From Haloarcula hispanica ATCC 33960 (GTDB lineage: Archaea > Halobacteriota > Halobacteria > Halobacteriales > Haloarculaceae): a stretch of 64,000 nt of DNA. A program made the translations under genes and the position numbers. The stretch is taken from positions 186,001 through 250,000 of the forward strand of contig NC_015948.1 in the NCBI RefSeq assembly GCF_000223905.1, written 5' to 3'. A model generated the notes under the pieces. The model ran no database searches. It had not been told where the DNA came from and was given only the letters and a program-made list of their open reading frames with translations. Positions 38,690-46,790 of this stretch are shown here, piece after piece; the stretch's first letter is position 1; every line of letters begins with the position of its first letter.

Positions 38690-39835
38690 TCATTCACGCC
38701 CAAGCAGGCGGCGTACCTGTCGCTTCAGCGGGACCGACCGGTCCCGGCTCCGCTCGCGCGTTGTTCCGAACCCGAAGGTCGCCCCAACTGCCGCTGTGAG
38801 GCTTCCTAACACCAGGAGATTGAACGCCCCGATTGCCACCAGCGGGTGGACTCGGTGCAGTCCCGCGATGACGCCCGGCGGTGCTAACAGGAAGTACCGG
38901 TGCTCTTCGACGGTCACGACCGCCTGTTCGCCCGGTGGTGGGGCGGGCACCGACAGCGTTGCCGTCGCGGACCCGCCGCGCTGGACGACAAGCCGGTTAC
39001 GGTCCATCGCCGCGTCCGGGTGCGACGATTCGAGGATGATGAGCATCGTTACCAGTCCGCCGTTTTCGGCAGTGAACTCGCTTTCGACGGTCTCCCCGGG
39101 CGTGACATCCTCGCTGGTGCTGTCGATGGTGACGCTGTGAGTGCCGCTCGGAGCGACCATCGCCGCGTTGGCTGGGACGAGAATCAACACTGCCAGTGCG
39201 AGTATAACCGTCCAGCCATTGATGGCGTCCCCATCGCGCGAACGAGTCCGTTCTCTGGTCCGCTCCTCGCTGGCCCGGAAGCTGTCGACGAAGACGAGTA
39301 GAAACAGCCCGAGCCCGATAGAGATGAACAGTCCACTGAGGCCCTGCCCGCTCGTCAGGTCGCTGTTGCCCGGCCCGCCAATCAATACCAAGCCGCTTTC
39401 TGCCGCCGTTCGAGCGGAGCTGATGGCGGTGCCGAGACCGGGGAGTCGGACGACCTGTCCGTTGATCTGGAGTGCTGTCGCGACGACTCGGTCGTCCGTG
39501 ACAACCGGCTCACCTCCGCTCTGGTCTCTGAAGGGGTTGTTGTCCCCTTTCGTGATGTAGCCGCCGTCGGTCTCCGCGACGACCCGGTGTGTCGTCAGTC
39601 CGCCGCCCTGTAGCTCGACCGCTTCGAACACGATGACGTCCCCCGGCTCAATCTCGCCAGCGACGGGTGCAGGAACGGCGACGAACGCGTCGCCCGTGTT
39701 CAGCGTCGGCGACATACTCCCTGAGGTCACGTACCCCAGCAGGATCGGCTGCCCGAGGAGTTGCCCGATAACGAGGGAGAGAACGACGAGGACAGCAAGC
39801 AGGGTGAACGCGTCCTCGACGGCCTGCCGCAGCAT
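38690..39835 (-). CDS. Signal peptidase I, SipW/ER type (S26B), with C-terminal membrane domain
   Basis: 381 aa. The first helix (LLAVLVVLSLVIGQLLG) precedes the catalytic Ser in VTSGSMSPTLNTGD and the His of TTHRVVAETDGGYITKGDNN. Ser-His instead of Ser-Lys is the ER/SipW/archaeal type. After about residue 160 there are extra helices and a second extracytoplasmic beta domain (SVTIDSTSEDVTPGETVESEF), making it nearly twice the usual length. Its position next to DUF1102-type proteins parallels the sipW-tasA pairing of Bacillus. Confidence 0.9.
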   Translation of the reverse strand: MLRQAVEDAFTLLAVLVVLSLVIGQLLGQPILLGYVTSGSMSPTLNTGDAFVAVPAPVAGEIEPGDVIVFEAVELQGGGLTTHRVVAETDGGYITKGDNNPFRDQSGGEPVVTDDRVVATALQINGQVVRLPGLGTAISSARTAAESGLVLIGGPGNSDLTSGQGLSGLFISIGLGLFLLVFVDSFRASEERTRERTRSRDGDAINGWTVILALAVLILVPANAAMVAPSGTHSVTIDSTSEDVTPGETVESEFTAENGGLVTMLIILESSHPDAAMDRNRLVVQRGGSATATLSVPAPPPGEQAVVTVEEHRYFLLAPPGVIAGLHRVHPLVAIGAFNLLVLGSLTAAVGATFGFGTTRERSRDRSVPLKRQVRRLLGRE

Positions 39836-40010
39836 ACCTGCAGTAGCCGGTCACTGGTTTTCAACCCTCCGAACAGCGGAGCAGTCGACGCAGTCGCTCA
39901 TTATCCGAAGCGTACGAAATCGGCGCATGTGGTCTCTGCGCGCGACGCACTGTCGTATGGCGACCGCGTGGCAGGCCAGTTCTGGTCGACCATATCACTG
40001 ACCGTCTCGA

Positions 40011-40424
40011 TCACTCTGTTTCGACAGGGATCGTGTGGACCTGCCGGAGCGGCGCGATGTGTGCTTTCGCCGCCTCGTCCAGTGGAAAGGTCCCGTGGAT
40101 GTCGGCCGGGACCTGGCCGTGGACGACACGCCCGAACGGCGCGGCGGCGGTGGGATACACCTGCTCGGCCAACCGGGCGACAGGGGCCGCGACATCGAGG
40201 CCTTCCAGCGCTTCCTTCACAGCCGCTTCGCCGACGTGAACGGACTCGCCTTCAATCAGGATGAACGCAAACGGCAGGTCGTCGAACTGTGCCTGGAGAA
40301 ACGCCTGAATCGCGTCGGACTCCCAGGGGACCGGCGTGATGTCCGTGGCACAGCGGGTTACCGTCTCGGCAGCGCGCCGGAACAGGTCGGTACTGCCGTC
40401 GTAGACGAGAAGCGACTGAGTCAC
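40011..40424 (-). CDS. Hypothetical acidic protein
   Basis: 137 aa from the GTG at 40424 (VTQSLLVYDGSTDLFRRAAE). A TTCAAAC box lies about 27 nt upstream, predicting a leaderless mRNA and favouring this start over the GTG at 40469. The beginning VYDGSTDLFRRAAETVTR recalls the DUF393/thioredoxin-like start but has no Cys pair, so no function is claimed. Divergent from the 40504 gene. Confidence 0.7.
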   Translation of the reverse strand: MTQSLLVYDGSTDLFRRAAETVTRCATDITPVPWESDAIQAFLQAQFDDLPFAFILIEGESVHVGEAAVKEALEGLDVAAPVARLAEQVYPTAAAPFGRVVHGQVPADIHGTFPLDEAAKAHIAPLRQVHTIPVETE

Positions 40425-40503
40425 ACCCCCTGTACGGGTTTGGGCCGTTTGAACGTTGTGTAGTGTCACAACGGCTTATGTTTCTGTCCCTCTACGTTTC
40501 TGT

Positions 40504-40812
40504 ATGGACGCACGGGACGAACCGATGACCAGACTCGCCCGGCGACTCGAAACAGTACTGGAGAGCGCGCTTGCCGATAGCGTGTCGTGGACGGTCACTA
40601 CTGACGGCCCAGTCGTCGCTCGACTGCCCGACCGCGAGTTCGCGTTCGAGCGGAACGATAGCCTGGATGGGTACCGGTGGACAGTCGTGTTACGCGCGGA
40701 CGGGGCGGTCGTGAGCAAGTTCGGACCGTTCGAGACGGTCGACGGCGTCGTCGAGCAGGTCGAATCGCTCGTTCACTCAGAGGTTCGGTACACGGTTTGC
40801 TGTGACGGCTAA
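40504..40812 (+). CDS. Hypothetical protein
   Basis: 102 aa, start MDARDEPMTRLARRLETVLE. A CTTATGTTT box about 27 nt upstream fits a leaderless start. Alternating hydrophobic strands (SWTVTTDGPVVARLPDREFAFE, YRWTVVLRADGAVVSKFGPF) and a final helix suggest an alpha-beta fold. No family recognised. Confidence 0.7.
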   Translation: MDARDEPMTRLARRLETVLESALADSVSWTVTTDGPVVARLPDREFAFERNDSLDGYRWTVVLRADGAVVSKFGPFETVDGVVEQVESLVHSEVRYTVCCDG

Positions 40813-40923
40813 CTGTCCCAGCGCCAGCACTACCCATCACGCGAATTCAGCGGCCGCGTTTCGGTCAGCGACACGTCGCTCGTGGGTAATCTCTATACGA
40901 ACCCCGCACCAACGGATAGGTGT

Positions 40924-41103
40924 ATGAGTTTGCTCAAGAGCAAGCACCTCCTCAACGGGATCGTCTCACTGGTCGTCAGCGTCGGTATCACTGTCTGGCT
41001 GGCCGACGACGAGGACGCGCCGTGGAGCCTGACTGACATGGCCATGGCCGTCGCTATTTCGTCGTTCCTGTCCGGCTTTTTCACCAGCTACTTCGCCGAC
41101 TGA
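40924..41103 (+). CDS. Small two-helix membrane protein
   Basis: 59 aa: MSLLKSKHLLNGIVSLVVSV then VGITVWLA, an acidic loop DDEDAPWSLTD, and a second helix MAMAVAISSFLSGFFTSYFAD. Start ATG at 40924. Unknown function. Confidence 0.65.
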   Translation: MSLLKSKHLLNGIVSLVVSVGITVWLADDEDAPWSLTDMAMAVAISSFLSGFFTSYFAD

Positions 41104-41162
41104 CGGTCGGGCGACTCTCTGAACAGGGGAACACCGATGCCGTTCCGGCCCGTCCGACTGGT

Positions 41163-41495
41163 ATGGACAAACCAGAACCCGTCGACGACTGGCCCCACCG
41201 CCCATTCTCGCCGACGGAAGCCAGTGCCTTGCTGGAAGACATCGATGGCGCTGTCGCGGTCTGGGTGATGCACCACGACAACGACGTTCGGTCGGCCGTC
41301 GTTCTCGATGACGCCCCCGAGGACGCAGTCATCGACATTGTCGTCGAGACCGAGGCTGCCTTCGAAATGTACAGTTACACGAGCGGCGTGTGGATGGACT
41401 ACGGTACGCAGCGGAAAGACGATCCGGATGCCCCGTCGATGGCAGGGACGCTCGACAGCTACGACGTTCTCGCTGGCGAGTCCGATATAGCCTGA
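41163..41495 (+). CDS. Hypothetical acidic protein
   Basis: 110 aa beginning MDKPEPVDDWPHRPFSPTEA. It is soluble, acidic (haloarchaeal composition) and contains an alternating strand region (GAVAVWVMHHDNDVRSAVVLDD, VIDIVVETEAAFEMYSY). No motif is recognised. It lies in a run of plus-strand small genes (40504-42476). Confidence 0.65.
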   Translation: MDKPEPVDDWPHRPFSPTEASALLEDIDGAVAVWVMHHDNDVRSAVVLDDAPEDAVIDIVVETEAAFEMYSYTSGVWMDYGTQRKDDPDAPSMAGTLDSYDVLAGESDIA

Positions 41496-41606
41496 TCGAT
41501 GCGATACATCGACACCGCCGTTACTGGGGCGAGACGCCCCTACCACCCGTCTATCAAGACACTCGAAAAGTAATCATTAAACGGCGCGGCGACTGACCCT
41601 CCTGAT

Positions 41607-42476
41607 ATGCAACGACGAGCCGCGGCGGCGTACTTCGCGTTCTTCCTCGTTATCAGTGTTGCTGCGTACGCCTACATCGGCGTCGCGGAGAGTCAGCGGC
41701 CGGCGGTGTCGCTCGACGCTGACGCCGAACTGACCAACGAGAGTACGTTCACTGTCGACGGAACGGAATACACAGCCACGAACATCCACATGTCCGGCGG
41801 CGGCGGTGGCGGCCACGGCGGCGGTGGCGGTGGCAGCATGGCAGCTGACCTCTCTTGGACGAACGAATCGTCACGGTATACAGCGACGCTAGAGCACAAC
41901 GCCACGACGACCTACCAGAACGATACCTACCGCGTGCACACTGACAGCAACGAGAGTACGGTGACCCTCGAAGAAGAACTCAACGTCAGTGCGCTCCTCG
42001 CCGAGGACACCTCGGTCAAGAACACGCTGGCGACCCAGAACGGGACCGAGTACGTAGTCTACCGGTCGAACAACACGCAAGTCCCGCTGAGTGAATGGCT
42101 CCCAGAGCCGGAGACGGTGTCGTTCACCACCGGCGATACCTACCCGCACGCGACCGATAGCGGCACCCAGGAGACCACGATCTCCGAAGTGACCGACGAC
42201 GGCGCGACCCTCGAATGGTTCGCACCGCGCGAGAACACAATCGAACTTTCGGAGGGTGGGAACGTCACGCTGAACGAGCAGCAGTTCTTCACGCACTTCC
42301 CAGACCATAGCACCGTCCAGATCGTCCCGATTCAGCAGTACGACCAGTACCAGACGACGCTCGACCAGCAGGACTACTTCCACGAGCGCAAGAACGGCAT
42401 CTGGGGCGTCTCGATACTCTCGGGCATCGCTGCCGTGCTGATGCTAGGGATGGCGTATATGCCCGTCCGCGGATAA
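41607..42476 (+). CDS. Membrane protein with large extracytoplasmic domain
   Basis: 289 aa. An N-terminal helix (AAYFAFFLVISVAAYAYIGVA) acts as anchor; the outside part (about 30-262) has many N-glycosylation-type sites (NES, NAT, NDT, NVS) and an unusual glycine/histidine stretch GGGGGGHGGGGGG near 65-77. A C-terminal helix (WGVSILSGIAAVLMLGMAYM) re-enters the membrane. The Gly-His stretch may be a flexible linker or bind metal. Function unknown. Confidence 0.75.
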   Translation: MQRRAAAAYFAFFLVISVAAYAYIGVAESQRPAVSLDADAELTNESTFTVDGTEYTATNIHMSGGGGGGHGGGGGGSMAADLSWTNESSRYTATLEHNATTTYQNDTYRVHTDSNESTVTLEEELNVSALLAEDTSVKNTLATQNGTEYVVYRSNNTQVPLSEWLPEPETVSFTTGDTYPHATDSGTQETTISEVTDDGATLEWFAPRENTIELSEGGNVTLNEQQFFTHFPDHSTVQIVPIQQYDQYQTTLDQQDYFHERKNGIWGVSILSGIAAVLMLGMAYMPVRG

Positions 42477-42514
42477 CAAGACGTCTGTTTTCGGCTCTGT
42501 TCTCGGCGACTGAC

Positions 42515-42742
42515 TTACGCGTCGGCTGCCCAGCTGATGTACGCCAGTCCGACACCGATCAACCCCATCACGACCGCTGCCGCCAGTTGTATAATTACCG
42601 CGCCCATCGACGCGTACGTCTGCCACGGCGTGCTGGCAATCGCAGCGAGCGTGGCGACGACGAGCAGTACGCCCACAGTCACGCCCAACGGGCGCAGCGG
42701 TTGCGCGAGTGCGCGCTGAATTGTACCGGTATTTCCGTCCAT
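42515..42742 (-). CDS. Small two-helix membrane protein
   Basis: 75 aa from ATG 42742 (MDGNTGTIQRALAQPLRPLG). Two helices: VTVGVLLVVATLAAIAST and MGAVIIQLAAAVVMGLIGVGLAYISW. The longer open frame 5' is basic and not halophile-like, so it is not used. Unknown function. Confidence 0.65.
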   Translation of the reverse strand: MDGNTGTIQRALAQPLRPLGVTVGVLLVVATLAAIASTPWQTYASMGAVIIQLAAAVVMGLIGVGLAYISWAADA

Positions 42743-42825
42743 ACTGGTGCCATCCGCCGTCTCGGTGGTAAATGAACCGGTCTCGAACTCTGTCCTGTCG
42801 CGCTGCTTCTTGTACACAGAACAGC

Positions 42826-42905
42826 GGGCCGGGCAGGAGTTGAACCACCTGCACTTCGCTCACTACGTTCGCTCGTGCCGTAGTTCAACTCCTTCCTGCC
42901 GGTTC
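42826..42905 (-). pseudogene. Degenerate tRNA 3'-end remnants next to tRNA-Lys
   Basis: GGGCCGGGCAGGAGTTGAAC (from 42828) closely resembles GGGCCGGGAGGGAGTTGAAC, the 3' end of the tRNA-Lys at 42942. A second inverted fragment, GTTCAACTCCTTCCTGCCGG, follows about 40 bp later. The stems no longer pair well. This looks like debris of past integration at the tRNA 3' end. Confidence 0.5.
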
Positions 42906-42940
42906 ACTCACCGACTCGCGGTGCTTGTCGGTTCGTTGCA

Positions 42941-43014
42941 CGGGCCGGGAGGGAGTTGAACCCCCGACCATCTGGTTAAAAGCCAGACGCTCTGCCTAAC
43001 TGAGCTACCGGCCC
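42941..43014 (-). tRNA. tRNA-Lys (anticodon TTT)
   Basis: 74 nt on the minus strand. Acceptor GGGCCGG pairs with CCGGCCC, discriminator G. Anticodon stem-loop TCTGG-CTTTTAA-CCAGA gives TTT. T arm GGGGGTTCAACTCCC. A GTCTTAATCG box about 27 nt upstream (43036-43046) is its promoter. Confidence 0.97.
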
Positions 43015-43048
43015 TCGCTATTCGCTCGGGGGAGCGGCGATTAAGACC

Positions 43049-43726
43049 TTACGGTCCGTCGTCGAAGTACGATTCGATAGCCTCGCTGATGACTTCTCCG
43101 GGGGAGGCCCCATCGAGTGCGGCCTGCCGGCGGAGTCGACAGTAGGCGTCGCGGCCGAGTTGTGTCCGCAACTCGCCCAGCGCGTACCCGTTTCTGGCGA
43201 GCGCCGCGTCCACGGACGCGCCGTCGTTGACACTGCTGGCAACGGACCGGATCTGGCGGACGGTGAGGTTGTGGTCGAGGGCGGCCCACGCCAGCAGGAG
43301 GCGGGACTCGCCGGAGACTCTGGCGATGTGTTTGGCCGCCGTCGGCGCAATTTCCCCCTTGGCGACGTGAATCCGGACGGACCGGGGGAGGTCGTGCACG
43401 CGGGACCACTTCCGGATGAACGAGACCGAGGCTTCGCCACCGGCCCGTTCGGCAGCGGCCTTGTAGGACCCCTCACCACGGACCAGGGCTGCACACGCGG
43501 CTGCGCCGCGCAGAATGAACACGTTGTCATCGGCGCCGGCGGTGTTCTCGGAGAACTTCTCGACCGTTCTGGCGGCGAGCTCGAGGCTCTCGGAGTCGTC
43601 GGGATCGAACTCGATGGCCTCCTCGGGCCGCTGGCCAGTGAGTGCCGGGTCCCCGCGGATGACCGGTTTACCGACCGGTGATTCACGGTCGGTCGATGGA
43701 ACGTAATTGTCGGGCCCCTCAGGCAT
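43049..43726 (-). CDS. DUF7119-like haloarchaeal protein with ParB/KorB-like helical region
   Basis: 225 aa from ATG 43726 (MPEGPDNYVPSTDRESPVGK). After an acidic N-terminus the sequence becomes helical: LRGAAACAALVRGEGSYKAAAERAG, then HVAKGEIAPTAAKHIARVSGESRLLLAWAALDHNLTVRQIRSVAS, which resembles the HTH-containing part of ParB-type proteins. It ends EVISEAIESYFDDGP. No CTPase motif is present, so it is not a partition protein; DNA binding is possible. Confidence 0.7.
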   Translation of the reverse strand: MPEGPDNYVPSTDRESPVGKPVIRGDPALTGQRPEEAIEFDPDDSESLELAARTVEKFSENTAGADDNVFILRGAAACAALVRGEGSYKAAAERAGGEASVSFIRKWSRVHDLPRSVRIHVAKGEIAPTAAKHIARVSGESRLLLAWAALDHNLTVRQIRSVASSVNDGASVDAALARNGYALGELRTQLGRDAYCRLRRQAALDGASPGEVISEAIESYFDDGP

Positions 43727-43854
43727 CGATACGTGCTTGGGGAGCACCGCACAAAAGTATCCCGTACAGGGGTGTCATACAGGCTATTGTAAGTCATTCC
43801 GGGATTTCGCCGACCCGGGCCGGCGCAATTAATACGCAGTCACAACAGTCTGTA

Positions 43855-44001
43855 TCAGTCGTCAGAGGCGCTCTCGCGCTCTTCGCTCATGTGCTCCCAG
43901 ATTTCTGTGCAACCGCAGCCATCCTCGACGTTGTCGAGGTGGTCTGTGGTCGGCTCTTCGCGTTCGGCGTCGTCGTCGTGGGTCTGTTGTGCGTTCGTCA
44001 T
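43855..44001 (-). CDS. 48-residue acidic small protein with Cys-Gly-Cys
   Basis: The ORF begins MTNAQQTHDDDAEREEPTTD and continues HLDNVEDGCGCTEIWEHMSE before a short acidic tail and TGA. The composition is strongly halophilic, and the Cys-Gly-Cys followed by Trp and His suggests metal or thiol chemistry. Small CxC/CxxC proteins are common in haloarchaea. It is too short to be assigned a function, but the codon usage and charge support a real gene. Confidence 0.65.
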   Translation of the reverse strand: MTNAQQTHDDDAEREEPTTDHLDNVEDGCGCTEIWEHMSEERESASDD

Positions 44002-44189
44002 CGTTTCTGTCACAGCAGCGACCTGCGTGGCCGCCGCGTGGTGTCGTACTCCTTCGTAACGCCCCCACTATCTTAAACACGGACTCTCCTGTAAGCTTGG
44101 CCCGCACTGCGACTTACAGGCAACATATGTTTGTATCTCGTACAGATCCCACCAAATAGTGGGTCATTATGTTCTGATACACTCACCGC
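44002..44189. other. Intergenic region with AT-rich promoter elements
   Basis: No gene seen. Contains ATATGTTTGTATC and GTCATTATGTTC (44163-44174); the latter is 16-25 nt before an ATG at 44190 that opens a 27-codon ORF. Confidence 0.4.
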
Positions 44190-44273
44190 ATGACTGCGGT
44201 GGATTCGACCCGATCCGGTGATACTTGTGACCGCCGATGCTCTCAGGTATCTCTGGAATCTAATGATATGTAA
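44190..44273 (+). CDS. Possible 27-residue leader or small protein
   Basis: ORF MTAVDSTRSGDTCDRRCSQV plus seven residues, ending in TAATG where the stop overlaps the next ATG by one base. A TATA-like CATTAT lies about 20-25 nt upstream, so it could be translated from a leaderless mRNA and couple translation of the 44273 gene. Two Cys four apart. Evidence is position only. Confidence 0.35.
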   Translation: MTAVDSTRSGDTCDRRCSQVSLESNDM

Positions 44274-44614
44274 TGACGACCGACGTTCACCAGCTCGACG
44301 ACGGGGCCTGGATTTCCGTCAACGACTCGCGGGAAGTGAACGTCTCGGACCTGTGGTTGTTGGCTCGAAGCGACTTCTGTGGGTGTGAGACGACGGATTT
44401 CCTCGCCGAGGGGTTCGTAAAAGTGGGCGTGGATTACCCGGATATTCAGGCGCGAATAGCCGGTCAGTGTATCGCCTGCGGTGAAAGCGGTGTTACCGAC
44501 TGGCTGACGGTCGGCCGCGTCGTAGACCCCGATTCCGGCGAATTCTACGGTGTCGTCCACGAGAGCGTCCATTTTCCGGAGAAGCGAACCCGGCTTGCCC
44601 GTCCCGATGAATAG
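44273..44614 (+). CDS. Hypothetical Cys-containing protein upstream of the nitrite/sulfite reductase
   Basis: 113 aa. Cys pairs occur in ARSDFCGCETTDFLAEG and RIAGQCIACGESGVTDW, the second being a CxxC. The pattern could hold zinc or a thiol pair. It precedes the siroheme reductase gene by 92 bp, on the same strand but with a separate TATA box in between. No family recognised. Confidence 0.7.
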   Translation: MTTDVHQLDDGAWISVNDSREVNVSDLWLLARSDFCGCETTDFLAEGFVKVGVDYPDIQARIAGQCIACGESGVTDWLTVGRVVDPDSGEFYGVVHESVHFPEKRTRLARPDE

Positions 44615-44663
44615 GCAACAATTTCTTGTTTCGGGGAGTGGTGGCGACGGTTGACGGCAAAGT

Positions 44664-44676
44664 GTGTTGTATAAGT
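44664..44676 (+). promoter_or_regulatory. TATA box of the nitrite/sulfite reductase gene
   Basis: TGTTGTATAAGTC lies 31-43 nt before the ATG at 44707; transcription would begin near 44695. Confidence 0.55.
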
Positions 44677-44706
44677 CTGTGAGACTTGTGGAAGAACACA
44701 TTAGCT

Positions 44707-46470
44707 ATGCCCAGTAAAGTCGAGAAATGGAAGGACGAGGTCTACGGTAACGAGATTCGAGAGCATCTGATGGAGTTCGCAGAGAAGGGCTGGGACGCCA
44801 TTCCGGAAGACGAGCACGACGCCTGGTTCGAGCGCTTCAAATGGTGGGGGCTGTACCACCAGCGTTCCGGCCAGGAGTCGTATTTCATGATGCGCATCGG
44901 GACGCCAAACGGCGTCATCAAGCCCGGCCAGCTCGAAGTCATCGGCGAAGTCGCGAAGGAGTACGCGACCGGCCCCGTCGATAACCCCGAGTTCGGCGAG
45001 GCCTACTGTGACTGGACGACCCGCCAGAGCATCCAGCTCCACTGGATCAAACTGGAGGACATCCCGGAGATCTTCGAGAAGCTCGAAGCCGTCGGTTTGG
45101 GCACCCAGCAGGCCTGCGGTGACTCCTGGCGGAACATCGTCGGCTGTCCCGTCGCCGGCAAGGACAAACACGAGCACGTCGACGCCTGGCCCGTCGCCGA
45201 GGACCTCCACGAGACGTTCAAGGGCAACGACGACTACTCGAACCTCCCGCGCAAGTGGAAGGTCGCCATCGCCGGCTGTGACGAAGGCTGTGGCCAGGGC
45301 GACATCAACGACCTCGCCTTCGAGCCCGCCGAGAAGGACGGCGAACTCGGCTTCAACGTCCGTATCGGCGGGGGCCTCTCCCGCAAGGAACCGCGCCTCG
45401 CCCGCGATATCGACGTGTGGGTGCCGCCGGAGCAGGCCGCCGACGTGGCCCACGGCATGTCCGCGCTCTTCCGCGACCACGGCGACCGCGAGGACCGCTT
45501 CAACGCCCGCATCAAGTTCCTCATGGACGAGTGGGGGCCGGAAAAGATGCGCTCGGTCCTCCAGGACGACTACGTCGACTTCGAACTGCCGACCGCCGGC
45601 GAGGACATGCGCGACCAGTACAGCTACAACACCGGGTCCCAGGACGGGCACAACGACCACGTCGGGATTCACGAACAGAAGGACGGCAACTACTACGTCG
45701 GCCTGAACGTCCTGGTCGGCCGCATGGGCGCCGACGACGTGCTCGAACTCGCGGAACTCGCCGACGAGTACGGTTCCGGCGAGGTCCGCTTGACCCAGCG
45801 CCAGAACATCATCGTCACTGACGTCCCCGAGGAGAACCTCGACGAGTTCACCAGCGAACCCCTCCTTGAGAACTACTCCCCCGAGCCGTCGCCGTTCATG
45901 CGCGGCTCCATCGCCTGCACGGGCACGGAGTACTGCTCGCTCTCTATCGTCGAGACGAAGAACCGCCAGGTCCGCTACGCCCGCTGGCTCAAGGACAACG
46001 TCGAACTGCCCGAGGACCACAAGGACTTCCACATCCACCTCTCTGGCTGTACGGCCTCCTGTGCCCAGCCCCAGATCGCCGACGTGTCCCTGCGCGGCAT
46101 GAAGACCCGCAAGGACGGCGAACCGGTCGAGGCGCTCGACATCGGTCTCGGCGGCGGCCTCGGCGACGACCCGCGCTTCGCCGACTGGGTGGAGATGCGC
46201 GTCCCGGCCGACGAAGTCCCCGGCGCGATCAAGAACCTCGTCAACAACTTCAAGAACGCCCGCGAGGGCGGCGAGACCTTCCGTGACTTCGTGGAGGACC
46301 GCGACGAGGAAACGCTGGCCGAGATGGTCGAGCCCGAAGAGACGGACTACCACGACCCGTACATGCACAACACGAAGATGACGTGGTACCCCTACGCAGA
46401 GGACGACGACATGCAGTCCTCGCCTGCGCCGACTGACGGCTCTGGTGAGCCCCTGCCCTCCGACGACTAA
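44707..46470 (+). CDS. Ferredoxin-dependent nitrite/sulfite reductase (siroheme, 4Fe-4S)
   Basis: 587 aa from ATG 44707. Six-electron reduction of nitrite to ammonia or sulfite to sulfide. Two ferredoxin-like/reductase repeats are visible; the cluster-siroheme cysteines are in CTGTEYC and GCTASCAQPQIADVSL (C-x5-C ... C-x3-C). The half-repeat IVGCPVAGKDKHEH and GCDEGCGQGDINDLAF is the N-terminal equivalent. The motif ETKNRQVRYARWL fits NirA/Sir. No nas or cys genes adjoin, so the substrate is undecided. Siroheme links it by cofactor to the nearby cobalamin pathway. Confidence 0.93.
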   Translation: MPSKVEKWKDEVYGNEIREHLMEFAEKGWDAIPEDEHDAWFERFKWWGLYHQRSGQESYFMMRIGTPNGVIKPGQLEVIGEVAKEYATGPVDNPEFGEAYCDWTTRQSIQLHWIKLEDIPEIFEKLEAVGLGTQQACGDSWRNIVGCPVAGKDKHEHVDAWPVAEDLHETFKGNDDYSNLPRKWKVAIAGCDEGCGQGDINDLAFEPAEKDGELGFNVRIGGGLSRKEPRLARDIDVWVPPEQAADVAHGMSALFRDHGDREDRFNARIKFLMDEWGPEKMRSVLQDDYVDFELPTAGEDMRDQYSYNTGSQDGHNDHVGIHEQKDGNYYVGLNVLVGRMGADDVLELAELADEYGSGEVRLTQRQNIIVTDVPEENLDEFTSEPLLENYSPEPSPFMRGSIACTGTEYCSLSIVETKNRQVRYARWLKDNVELPEDHKDFHIHLSGCTASCAQPQIADVSLRGMKTRKDGEPVEALDIGLGGGLGDDPRFADWVEMRVPADEVPGAIKNLVNNFKNAREGGETFRDFVEDRDEETLAEMVEPEETDYHDPYMHNTKMTWYPYAEDDDMQSSPAPTDGSGEPLPSDD

Positions 46471-46790
46471 GGCGCACTGCTGGGCATTCGCGTCTCGACT
46501 GTTGTCGAATTGCGCTGTGACCCGCCTTTCTCACACAGTTTCTCCCGACGCTGTGGCCGGGAGCGCGCTCTGTCGCGCGACCCGGGGGAGGGCAGGTCTG
46601 CCTGAGGATGAGACACAATTTAAGTCACCGTGAACATACCGCGAGCGAAGCGAGCGGTTTCCCCGGACTCGCCGCGGTGTGGCGAGTCCGGCCTTTTTCG
46701 TCGACGTTTTTCAAGGAGTGGTTCGCGCTTCGCGCGAACCCGACGCAGAAAAAGGTCGTTGGTAAGCCTTATTCGCCGCACTGGCATAGC
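46471..46790 (+). other. Intergenic region with hairpins and a candidate small RNA
   Basis: A TATA-like AATTTAAGTC (46618-46627) is followed by GGACTCGCC (46665-46673) pairing with GGCGAGTCC (46681-46689) and a T5 run, as in a small terminated transcript. A second perfect hairpin GGTTCGCGC-TTC-GCGCGAACC spans 46720-46740. The rnpB TATA box (CCTTATTCG) is at 46767-46775. No protein gene is seen. Confidence 0.4.

Noticed and set aside
43862-44107. 81-codon minus-strand frame overlapping the 48-residue gene
   Set aside because: Arg-rich, not halophile-like; the other frame (43855-44001) is acidic and convincing.
44701-46368. 555-codon minus-strand open frame opposite the siroheme reductase
   Set aside because: Antisense shadow with no family motifs; the plus-strand gene has all cluster cysteines.
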